Source: Desulfovibrio subterraneus
GTDB lineage: Bacteria; Desulfobacterota; Desulfovibrionia; Desulfovibrionales; Desulfovibrionaceae
NCBI RefSeq assembly: GCF_013340285.1
Contig: NZ_BLVO01000004.1
Coordinates: forward strand, 186,001 to 250,000
DNA: 64,000 nt
Reading direction: 5' to 3'
Positions within the stretch are counted from its first letter, which is position 1, and each line of letters starts with the position of its first letter. The notes under the pieces are model-generated. The model worked only from the letters and a program-made list of their open reading frames with translations. It did not search any database and was not told the origin of the DNA. The translations under genes and the position numbers were made by a program. Of this stretch, positions 16,429 through 23,722 are shown piece after piece.

Positions 16429-17428
16429 GGGAGTCTCCTTCCGGTGCGGTCGGCCGCTGTCCGTTGCGCCGCATCTTTCTGACAAGCGTGGTCAGTCCGC
16501 CTGCCAGCCCATGCGGCATGAACATCATGCACAGCACGAGCAGGCCGCCATAGACCAGCGTTTCCACACTCTCGAACACGCGCAGGAACTCCGGCAGCGC
16601 CGTGAGGAAAAAGGCACCGGCGACAGCCCCCCAGACAGAGGCCATGCCCCCCACAACCACCATGACGATAAGCTGGACGGAGAAGTGAAAGCCGAAGGAG
16701 GAAGGGGCCACAAACCCCAGATAATGGGCATACAGAAATCCCGCCACAGCCGCATAGATTGCGGACAGCACAAAGACGAACAGCTTGTAGCGGGCAATAT
16801 CCACACCGATGCACATGGCGGCCTTTTCACTGGTGTGAATGGCCATGAGAGCCCGCCCGAAGCGCGACCGGATAAGATTGAGCGAGAGCAGCAGCACCAG
16901 ACTGAGCACCGCTGCCACCACATAGAAATATTCCGTATCGTCCCACAGCTCACGCCCGAAGAGGGCAAGGCGGGGAATGCCCACCATGCCGGAAGGCCCG
17001 CCCGTAAGCTCAATGGATTCATTAAAGAAGATGTAAACGATAATGCCGAAGCCGAGCGTGCCCATGGCCAGATAATGGCCTGTGAGCTTGAGGGTGGGAA
17101 TGCCCACAAGCAGCGCCACGGCGGCGGCAAGCCCCACGGCGATGAGAAACCCCGTACCCATGGAAAGCCCGTAGGTTGCGGTGGCAATGCCCGTGGCATA
17201 GGCGGCTATGCCGTAGAATGCCGCATGCCCGAGCGATATCTGCCCCGCAAACCCGAGCAGGAGGTTCAGCCCCACCACGATAATGGCATTGATGCAGGCC
17301 AGCGTGAGGGTGCTTACATAGTAAGGGTTGGGAAGCACATAGGGCATGCAGAGCATGGCCGCGAAAAAGAGCCCCACCGGCAGCGCGGAACCACCGGCAA
17401 GACGGGAGAGGATTCCGTTGCGGCTCAT
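16421..17428 (-). CDS. livM: Branched-chain amino acid-type ABC transporter permease LivM
   Basis: A 335-residue permease with about 9-10 membrane helices and the LivM signature GLNLLLGFAGQISLGHAAFYGIAAY (from about residue 54) and GRALMAIHTSEKAA coupling loop. It overlaps the last bases of livH (ATGA-type overlap at 17425-17428) and its own stop overlaps the livG start, so translation is tightly coupled. Partner of LivH in the membrane channel. Confidence 0.95.
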   Translation of the reverse strand: MSRNGILSRLAGGSALPVGLFFAAMLCMPYVLPNPYYVSTLTLACINAIIVVGLNLLLGFAGQISLGHAAFYGIAAYATGIATATYGLSMGTGFLIAVGLAAAVALLVGIPTLKLTGHYLAMGTLGFGIIVYIFFNESIELTGGPSGMVGIPRLALFGRELWDDTEYFYVVAAVLSLVLLLSLNLIRSRFGRALMAIHTSEKAAMCIGVDIARYKLFVFVLSAIYAAVAGFLYAHYLGFVAPSSFGFHFSVQLIVMVVVGGMASVWGAVAGAFFLTALPEFLRVFESVETLVYGGLLVLCMMFMPHGLAGGLTTLVRKMRRNGQRPTAPEGDSHV

Positions 17429-18321
17429 ACGCGCTTCACCTCCGCCTTGCCGAACAGGCCGGAAGGCCGGACAAAGAGCAGCAGCAACAGGATGATGAAC
17501 GCAAACGCATCCTTGTAGGCCGAGGAAATGACACCTGCTCCGAAGGATTCCAGCACGCCGATCATCAGCCCCCCTGCGGCCGCACCAAAGGGATTGCCCA
17601 GCCCGCCGAGTATGCAGGCGGCAAAGCCCTTGAGCCCCAGCAGTATGCCCACGTCGAACGAGGTCATGGTCATGGGTGCAAGAATCACCCCGCCCACAGC
17701 CCCCACAAGGGCCGAAATCATGAACGAGAGCAGCACCATGTGCTCAACGCTTATGCCCACAAGCCATGCGGCCTTGCGCTGGTATGAGCAGGCGAGCATG
17801 GCCTTGCCGAAAATAGATTTGCGGAAAAAGGTCCGCAGCGCATAGAGAACAACGGAAGAAATGCCCAGAATCCACAGGCTCTGCGGCATCAGGGCTGCAC
17901 CTGCCACCATGATGGGCTGCGTTCCTGAAAAATGCGGCAGCGTATGCGTATCCTTATCCCACAACAGCATCACAATGCTGCGGATGAGAATGGAAATGCC
18001 TATGGTGATGATCACAAGGTTTATGGGCGGCGCGTTGCGCACAGGACGTATGGCAAGCCGTTCAACCAGAGCTCCCGCCAGCGTTGCGCCGAGCACGGCC
18101 AGCACAACCGAAACAGGCAGCGGCAGCCCCAGAGCAGCCTGACAGATGACGGCCAGCATGCCGCCCAGCATGACAAACTCACCCTGTGCAAAATTGATGA
18201 GGCCGGTGGTATTGAAAATGATGGTGAAGCCCAGACCGGTCAGCCCATAAGTGGCCCCCACGGTCAGGCCGGAAAAGAGGTATTGCAGAAAACTGGATGC
18301 ATCCATCATATCAACCGCCAT
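17425..18321 (-). CDS. livH: Branched-chain amino acid-type ABC transporter permease LivH
   Basis: A permease of about 295 residues with the LivH pattern: GLTGLGFTIIFNTTGLINFAQGEFVMLGGM near the N terminus and about 8 membrane helices. In-frame ATGs at 18321, 18309 and 18306 are all close to the conserved start and none has a strong ribosome binding site; a longer reading to 18426 adds residues without family resemblance. First gene of livHMGF-paaK. No periplasmic binding protein gene lies on either side, so LivK must be supplied from elsewhere. Possible TTGACA at 18550-18556 on the minus strand. Confidence 0.92.
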   Translation of the reverse strand: MAVDMMDASSFLQYLFSGLTVGATYGLTGLGFTIIFNTTGLINFAQGEFVMLGGMLAVICQAALGLPLPVSVVLAVLGATLAGALVERLAIRPVRNAPPINLVIITIGISILIRSIVMLLWDKDTHTLPHFSGTQPIMVAGAALMPQSLWILGISSVVLYALRTFFRKSIFGKAMLACSYQRKAAWLVGISVEHMVLLSFMISALVGAVGGVILAPMTMTSFDVGILLGLKGFAACILGGLGNPFGAAAGGLMIGVLESFGAGVISSAYKDAFAFIILLLLLFVRPSGLFGKAEVKRV

Positions 18322-18612
18322 CAAGAGTGATGCCCGCGCCTTGTTTCCTTCCCTGCCGATGCAGACAGGGAATCCCAAAGTCACAGGACCCGACACACCC
18401 GCGGGAGCATGCGCAGCATTGCGCATTTCCGCACAGGTCCGCAGACCGCCGCAGCCGGTTCCTTCTGCAGCGGTATGACCCGTTGCAGCCCGTCAACAGC
18501 GGGTAAATAAACTCGGCGAGGGGCCAATCTCGCTTCTTTTTTACCCTTTTGTCAACTTCGATGATGACGAAAGGACATTTTCCCTGCCCAAAGCTGCGGA
18601 TACGCGCAATCC

Positions 18613-18637
18613 ATAAAAAATCCCCGCCGGAGCGGGG
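18613..18637 (-). terminator. Intrinsic terminator downstream of the receiver-TPR gene
   Basis: CCCCGC pairs with GCGGGG around a 4-base loop; on the minus strand it is followed by six T residues (18615-18620). It lies about 190 bases after the stop at 18825, with the dispersed element in between. Confidence 0.8.
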
Positions 18638-18670
18638 AAGCAGACTGCCGATAAAGTCATTTCTGGTATT

Positions 18671-18775
18671 TTTTGGCTCCGGCGGGCAGGAACCTACCGT
18701 TCCTGCACCTCGGATACGCGATAAAAAACCGTTTTGGGACCTTAGTTCCGGCTTAACGGGCATCTGAATTCCTGA
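18671..18775 (+). repeat. Dispersed hairpin element, copy A
   Basis: Shares with copies at 50095-50210 and 55021-55130 the order T-run, CCGGCGGGC-type block, an 8-5-8 hairpin (18686-18706, stem GCAGGAAC/GTTCCTGC), CTGCACCTCG, a spacer of about 31 bases, AGTTCCGGCTTAA and ATCTG. It lies between the receiver-TPR stop and its terminator, so that gene's transcript carries the reverse complement. Confidence 0.78.
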
Positions 18776-18824
18776 AAGCGAAATTTTTCATTACCCTGGA
18801 GCCCCCCGAAACGGGACTGTATCA

Positions 18825-19919
18825 TCACACGTCCATAATCGAATCCGACCCCTCACGGGAACGGCCGACATTGTCCACAAGCTCGTCGAACCCGTCCCCT
18901 GTCCACGGCTGACCGACCATACGGCCGTACAGGTCGCGTGCCTCGTCAAAGCCGCCGTTGATGCGCAGCGCCGTGACCAGAGCCTCCATGCCCTTGTCCC
19001 GCTCTTCAAGCAGATAGTAGGCTTTGGAGAGGTTGAAATAAATGTTCTCGTCTCCCGGCGATATCTCCAGCGCCTGCTGATAGGCCCGCACGGCTCCCTG
19101 CAGATCACCGTTTCTGCGCAGCCGCACCCCGAGTGTGTTGAAGGGATTAATGGCGGTGCTGTCCACCTTAAGGATTTCGATGAACAGTTCCTTCACCTCT
19201 TCCAGCCGGTCAAACTGGGCATAGGTATCTGCCGCCTTTTTCAGGTAGCGTTCATACCCATCCATATCGCCCTTGCCGCGGAAGGCCTCGGCAAGCCCCT
19301 GATACGCCTCGGCAAACAATTCGTTGATCTTGATGGCCTTGTTGAAGGAGACAATGGCCTTGCCGAACTTCTGCCTGAGCAGGTAACGGCAGCCCATGTC
19401 GTAATACTGCTGCGCCTCGTCGTGCAGGGCGATAATTTCTTCAAATTCCTCGATGGCATCGTCGTAGCGGCCCATGGCGAGCAGCTGCTTGGCATCGCTG
19501 ATCTGCTGTTCTTCTATTTCGGTGAAGGTGGTGAGCTTGAGCGCCGTCCCCACATGCCGCTCGAAGGTGTCCACGGAATAGGGCCGCAGAATGTATCCGG
19601 CGCATCCTGCCGCAATGGCATCGAGCACTGCGTTGCGGTCGTTTTCCGCCGTCACCATGACCACGGGAATCTGCTTGAGGGTGGCATTCTTCTTGAGCAG
19701 ACGCAGAAAACTGCGGCTGTCCATGTCGCCGATGTTATTATCGCAGAGAATGATGTCGCAGGGGTTGGAGCACAGATAGCCGAACGCCTCCAGCCCGGAG
19801 GCAAAGCTGGCTCCCAGAGTCAGGCGCTGACGGGAAATAGCCGCCCTGTCCTGCTCTTCATGTTCCTTGCGGGATGTCACGAGCACCACCTTGGGTGCAT
19901 TCTCCCTCAATCGCATCAT
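18825..19919 (-). CDS. Response regulator receiver protein with TPR repeats
   Basis: A 364-residue signalling protein without a DNA-binding domain. Residues about 8-125 form a receiver domain, with the likely phospho-acceptor aspartate in DIILCDNNIGDMDS and the conserved lysine position replaced by arginine (ILRPYS). The rest is a row of about 6 tetratricopeptide repeats (AEAYQGLAEAFRGKGDMDGY; NPFNTLGVRLRRNGDLQGAV; ENIYFNLSKAYYLLEERDKG), a protein-binding scaffold. The pair of ATGs at 19919/19916 follows GGGGGA; longer upstream readings are rejected. Likely acts by phosphorylation-dependent protein contact. It is divergent from the oppD-like gene. Confidence 0.88.
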   Translation of the reverse strand: MMRLRENAPKVVLVTSRKEHEEQDRAAISRQRLTLGASFASGLEAFGYLCSNPCDIILCDNNIGDMDSRSFLRLLKKNATLKQIPVVMVTAENDRNAVLDAIAAGCAGYILRPYSVDTFERHVGTALKLTTFTEIEEQQISDAKQLLAMGRYDDAIEEFEEIIALHDEAQQYYDMGCRYLLRQKFGKAIVSFNKAIKINELFAEAYQGLAEAFRGKGDMDGYERYLKKAADTYAQFDRLEEVKELFIEILKVDSTAINPFNTLGVRLRRNGDLQGAVRAYQQALEISPGDENIYFNLSKAYYLLEERDKGMEALVTALRINGGFDEARDLYGRMVGQPWTGDGFDELVDNVGRSREGSDSIMDV

Positions 19920-20213
19920 ATTTCCCCCGTGCCTCACGCAAAAGGCCGCTACCCCACATGCAGTGAACAATGCATAACATGAGAAAGAGTAAGCGGTTTT
20001 TCCGGCCATATCAAGGCGATGTCGCGGATGAATTGGAGAAAAATCACCCTCACGCTCTTTCCGATACAGGGAACACCCTTGCGGATTTATGCCGGTGTGT
20101 GCAAAACAGCATGAGCGCAAGGCCGCAACCACATGAACATTGCATGAACATTGCGCGAACTTCGCACCAACACCGCACATACATTGTCACTAGCACCGCC
20201 AAAGGAGTCCCCC

Positions 20214-21239
20214 ATGCCCCACAGCCCCGCCACGGTTCCGTCTTTGAACGACCGGACGCCGCTGCTGGATGTCCGCGACCTGACCACCGTGTTTCACACA
20301 ACGCGGGGAACGGTAACCGCCGTGGACGCTCTCAGCTTCACTCTGAGAACGGGCAGAACACTGGGAATAGTGGGAGAATCCGGTTGCGGCAAAAGCGTTA
20401 CCGCCCTCTCGATCATGCGCCTGCTTTCTCTGCCTGCGGGAGAAACCGTGGCAGGAAGCGTCCTCTTCGAGGGCAAAGACCTGCTCAAGCTCACGGAAAA
20501 GGAAATGCGCTCGGTACGCGGCAACGATATTTCCATGATCTTTCAGGAGCCCATGACCTCGCTTAACCCCGTCTTCAAAGTGGGAGAACAGGTAGCCGAG
20601 GTCATTCGCCTGCATAGAACAGCCGACAGAAAAAGCGCATGGAACGAAGCAGTGGAACTCCTGCGCAAAGTGGGCATTCCGGCACCGGAGCGGCGTGCGG
20701 AGGAATACCCCCACCAGATGAGCGGCGGCATGCGCCAGCGCGTGATGATAGCCATTGCCCTTGCCTGCTCCCCCAAGCTCATCATCGCGGATGAGCCGAC
20801 CACCGCGCTGGATGTCACCATTCAGGGGCAGATTCTGGATCTCATGAAGGACCTGTCGCAAAGCACTGGCTCCGCGCTCATGCTCATAACCCACGACCTT
20901 GGCGTGGTGGCGGAAACGGCAGAAGACGTGATTGTCATGTACGCAGGCAGAATCGTGGAACATTCACCCGTGCACGACCTGTTCAACACGCCTCTTCATC
21001 CCTACACGCAGGGGCTGCTGCAATCACTGCCTGAGCATCCCCTCAGGCTTGCCAGTCATGGCGCATTGCGCAAACCGCTCAGGGCCATACCCGGAACTGT
21101 CCCCTCACTGCACAACCTGCCCCCCGGCTGCAAATTCAACGACCGCTGCCCGCATGCCTTTGATCGCTGCCACAACGAGGAACCCGGCCTTATAGCCGCC
21201 TCGGAAACACATCAGGTACGCTGCTGGCTGCATGCCTGA
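20214..21239 (+). CDS. Oligopeptide/dipeptide ABC transporter ATPase (OppD/DppD type), orphan
   Basis: A 341-residue ABC ATPase of the peptide/nickel group. Seen: Walker [10 protein letters not shown]-loop [10 protein letters not shown] (hallmark of OppD/DppD), signature MSGGMRQR, Walker [13 protein letters not shown], and the C-terminal oligopeptide-type extension with the cysteine pattern [14 protein letters not shown], which in homologues binds a [4Fe-4S] cluster. AAAGGAG precedes the ATG at 20214. No permease, binding protein or OppF gene is adjacent and a terminator follows, so the partners must be encoded elsewhere. Confidence 0.93.
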   Translation: MPHSPATVPSLNDRTPLLDVRDLTTVFHTTRGTVTAVDALSFTLRTGRTLGIVGESGCGKSVTALSIMRLLSLPAGETVAGSVLFEGKDLLKLTEKEMRSVRGNDISMIFQEPMTSLNPVFKVGEQVAEVIRLHRTADRKSAWNEAVELLRKVGIPAPERRAEEYPHQMSGGMRQRVMIAIALACSPKLIIADEPTTALDVTIQGQILDLMKDLSQSTGSALMLITHDLGVVAETAEDVIVMYAGRIVEHSPVHDLFNTPLHPYTQGLLQSLPEHPLRLASHGALRKPLRAIPGTVPSLHNLPPGCKFNDRCPHAFDRCHNEEPGLIAASETHQVRCWLHA

Positions 21240-21314
21240 TACACGCGCAGCCTGTCAGTCTGGAACTACCGGCAGATTCAGCCCGTCTCCCAGACCATGA
21301 CTCAGCAATAAAAA

Positions 21315-21340
21315 AAGGGCGGTATATAACCGCCCTTTTC
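21315..21340 (+). terminator. Intrinsic terminator of the oppD-like gene
   Basis: AAAGGGCGGT pairs with ACCGCCCTTT across a short AT loop, with A-run before and T-run after, so it can work in both directions. Confidence 0.85.
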
Positions 21341-21542
21341 ACTACCCTCCAAGGGTAGTAAGGATCGCCCCAAAATGCTTCAGTCACCTGAAGCGTGCCA
21401 CCTGCAGAAAATAACGGAAGAGACACCCGGCCTGCGGACCCGGCCCGCATATGGTCTACACATGCGCTATGCGGCATCCGCCCTCGGCAGCCATCTCCGT
21501 CCTCTGCTTTCTGCACCTTTTTGAAATTCTGTGCTATTAGGT

Positions 21543-21575
21543 AAAACCCCACTTTTTGAGGTAGGGTTTTTCCCA
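21543..21575. promoter_or_regulatory. Inverted repeat upstream of the NarL-type regulator
   Basis: AAAACCCCAC and GTAGGGTTTT form an imperfect inverted repeat about 100 bases upstream of the regulator start. The right arm, GTAGGGTTTTTCCC, recurs inverted at 59776-59789. Confidence 0.4.
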
Positions 21576-21670
21576 CTTTGCAACATTTCTTTACATTATC
21601 AAGTGAATCCAGCATAATTACTTAGAACGCCTTACTCTTTTCTGCGCGAAAATAGGTCGAAGAGATACAA

Positions 21671-22321
21671 ATGGATACAAGCATACTTCTGGTTGAAGAT
21701 CTGGAAATTGTCCGTCAGGGGCTGCGTGCTCTGCTCTCTGCGCGGGAAGGATTCACCATTATCGGCGAAGCTGCGGACGGACTCGAGGCCGTGCGTATGA
21801 CAGCCGAGAAAAAACCGGACGTTGTTCTGATGGACCTGCACCTGCCCCATATGGACGGGCCGGACGCCATCCGCCAGATAAAGAAAAGCTACCCCAACAC
21901 CAAGATCATAGCGCTGACTGCGGACACCAAGGACCGCATGCTCTTCAAGTCGCTGAACGCGGGGGTGGACGGGTATGTTCTCAAGAAGGCCAACTGCGAG
22001 GATCTGGTAAAAGCCATAGAATCCGTGCTGCTCGGCAAGACCTATATCAGCCCCGACCTTTCAGGCCATCTGGTAGAACAGTATCGCAGGGAAGGGGCCA
22101 TATCCCAGAAAAGCACGCTGGATACCCTGAGCACACGGGAGCAGCAGGTTCTCAAGCTCATTGCCGGCGGCATGGGCAACAAGGCCATTGCGGAAACGCT
22201 GTGCATCAGCCACAAGACCGTGGAAAAGCACAAGGCCAACCTCAAAAAGAAAATTGCCGTTTCCACCACAGCTTCGCTTGTATCCTTTGCCATGGACCAC
22301 GGCCTGCTGGAAGAACTCTAG
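21671..22321 (+). CDS. NarL/FixJ-family response regulator (LuxR-type HTH)
   Basis: A 216-residue two-domain regulator. Receiver domain residues 1-120 with the acidic pair E9/D10, phospho-acceptor D55 (VVLMDLHLPHMDG) and the K in YVLKKA; LuxR-type helix-turn-helix at about 148-205 (LSTREQQVLKLIAGG, NKAIAETLCISHKTVEKHKANL). It is a DNA-binding transcription factor phosphorylated by an unidentified kinase. It has its own promoter region on the plus strand; the HPt gene that follows is convergent and overlaps its stop by 4 bases. Confidence 0.95.
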   Translation: MDTSILLVEDLEIVRQGLRALLSAREGFTIIGEAADGLEAVRMTAEKKPDVVLMDLHLPHMDGPDAIRQIKKSYPNTKIIALTADTKDRMLFKSLNAGVDGYVLKKANCEDLVKAIESVLLGKTYISPDLSGHLVEQYRREGAISQKSTLDTLSTREQQVLKLIAGGMGNKAIAETLCISHKTVEKHKANLKKKIAVSTTASLVSFAMDHGLLEEL

Positions 22322-23118
22322 CCTTCTCCCCCTATCTCTGCAGACATCTGCACCACTCTGTCCATCAGCGACCGGCAGCGCTCCGTTTCCTGCGCGTTGC
22401 CCTTTTCCAGCGCATCCATCAGGCATCCCGCACATTCAGCAAGCAACCGCTGCCCGAACGACAGCGCTGCGCCCTTGAGCGAATGCGCCGCCCGTATGGC
22501 CTCTGCATGATCGGCAGTATCAAGATACTGCCCGCACTGCACCCACAGTTCGCAGACCGATTCCACAAGACGCGGAACCAGTGGCTGCAACAGCAAAGGC
22601 ACCGGCTGGCCGAAGGGCGCATCGGGGCCTGCAGTTCCGGCCGCACCGTACAGAATGGCCGCTTCCGCCAGAATTCTTCTCATACCGCCCTGCTTCACGG
22701 GCCATGGTATACTGCGTGCACCAGAAAGCCTGTTCGATACATCACCGGCTATGCCAGCCGCAATTTCGGGAGGAATCTCGCCGTGCACCCAGAGCACATG
22801 GTCCGGCATACCCGCACCCGGATTCCATGAGGCGGCAAGCAAGGGGGAGAGCATAATCACTCCACCCCATCCACAGGGTCCGCCGGGTCTGCCGATTCCT
22901 CCGGTCACGCCGGCTTCACCGATTACAGCAGTCCCGCCGTACGCAGCGTTTTCATAACTGGCGGGAAGACCGGCAAACGCCTGAATATCACAACGTATGC
23001 CGAGTTCCTCAGCCGCAGCCTGAATCCACAGGGTCAGCAAGGCACGGTTGGTCTCCAGCGGGTCAGCCAGCACAACGGGCAGAGAAAGAGATACAGGCCG
23101 GGATTCCAGTTCGGGCAT
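22318..23118 (-). CDS. Pseudo-receiver/HPt phosphotransfer protein
   Basis: A 266-residue protein whose last 75 residues are a histidine phosphotransfer domain (AIRAAHSLKGAALSFG, H212). The part before resembles a decayed receiver: LPVVLADPLETNRALL aligns with the acidic-pocket start, GGVIMLSPLL with the phospho-acceptor strand but with Ser (S91) where Asp is needed, and SIPWPVKQGGMRRIL with the conserved Lys-Pro region (K142). A Gly-rich insert (about 61-86) breaks the domain. The start at 23118 has TGGAGC upstream. It could shuttle phosphate to receivers nearby. The HPt call is firm; the receiver remnant is inference. Confidence 0.8.
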   Translation of the reverse strand: MPELESRPVSLSLPVVLADPLETNRALLTLWIQAAAEELGIRCDIQAFAGLPASYENAAYGGTAVIGEAGVTGGIGRPGGPCGWGGVIMLSPLLAASWNPGAGMPDHVLWVHGEIPPEIAAGIAGDVSNRLSGARSIPWPVKQGGMRRILAEAAILYGAAGTAGPDAPFGQPVPLLLQPLVPRLVESVCELWVQCGQYLDTADHAEAIRAAHSLKGAALSFGQRLLAECAGCLMDALEKGNAQETERCRSLMDRVVQMSAEIGGEG

Positions 23119-23168
23119 GTGTGCTCCAGTGAATGGACGGACAACTGGGGAACAGGGAAACAACGAAA

Positions 23169-23198
23169 CAGGGCGGGCACCTTTCGGCACCCGCCCTG
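23169..23198. terminator. Hairpin between fur and the HPt gene
   Basis: CAGGGCGGG pairs exactly with CCCGCCCTG around a 12-base loop. It lies just beyond the fur stop (23207), with TTTCGTTG following on the minus strand. Confidence 0.7.
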
Positions 23199-23206
23199 AC
23201 ATTGTA

Positions 23207-23644
23207 TTATTTTTTGGATGTTCTGCAATCCTCGCATACACCATATAGGTACATTCGATGACTTGTGAGTGTAAACCCGTGCCGTTCGGCAAGCTCCTCC
23301 TGCAGTCTTTCGATCTCTTCGTCTATGACTTCAAGATTCCTGCCGCAGGCTTCGCAGATAAGATGGTCGTGGTGCTCACTCCCATACTTCTGCTCATACC
23401 GGGCCACACCGTCGCCGAAGTGCACTTCCTTCGCTATGCCGGAATCGCAGAGCAGCTTCATGGTCCGATATACGGTGGCCTGCCCTACGGAACCGTCGAC
23501 AACCTTGACCCGTTCGTACAATTCTTCCGTGGTCAGGTGTCCGGCTTCCCGAAGAAAGACCTCTACAATGCGTAAACGCTGAGGGGTCACCTTCAGTCCG
23601 TTCTTGGCTATATACTCAGTAAAAACCTGTAACGCTTCCTTCAT
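23207..23644 (-). CDS. fur: Fur family ferric uptake regulator
   Basis: A 145-residue metal-dependent repressor. Winged helix at about 15-80 (VTPQRLRIVEVFL, GSVGQATVYRTMKLL), metal-binding HHDHLICEACG and a second CxxC (CEDC) near the C terminus for structural zinc. The start at 23644 has GGAAGAG; a 19-residue upstream extension is rejected. The exact class (Fur, Zur, PerR) is not certain, but HHDHLIC with two CxxC pairs is the Fur form. The Fur-box-like sites before the feo genes in this window are plausible targets. It stands alone between a protease and an HPt gene. Confidence 0.88.
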   Translation of the reverse strand: MKEALQVFTEYIAKNGLKVTPQRLRIVEVFLREAGHLTTEELYERVKVVDGSVGQATVYRTMKLLCDSGIAKEVHFGDGVARYEQKYGSEHHDHLICEACGRNLEVIDEEIERLQEELAERHGFTLTSHRMYLYGVCEDCRTSKK

Positions 23645-23722
23645 TGACGCTCTTCCCGTATGGAGTGAGATTGACGCGGCATGGTACCCCGCCTGCGCCA
23701 AAAGCGCAACAGGCCAGATACA

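Larger units (their letters stand above)
18322..18824. other. Intergenic region between livH and the receiver-TPR gene
   Basis: About 500 bases with no credible gene. It holds the livH promoter region, a minus-strand intrinsic terminator (18613-18637) and one copy of the dispersed hairpin element (18671-18775). Confidence 0.75.
21240..21670. other. Intergenic region upstream of the NarL-type regulator
   Basis: About 430 bases holding a terminator (21315-21340), the perfect palindrome ACTACCCT-CCA-AGGGTAGT (21342-21360) and a second inverted repeat (21543-21571). No credible open frame. Confidence 0.6.

Noticed and set aside
15977-17518. 513-codon plus-strand frame opposite livG/livM
   Set aside because: Shadow of the liv genes; its repeat region simply mirrors the livG ATG repeat.
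21240-21670. Possible riboswitch or leader peptide upstream of the NarL-type regulator
   Set aside because: Hairpins are short and separate; no known aptamer pattern or short reading frame was found.
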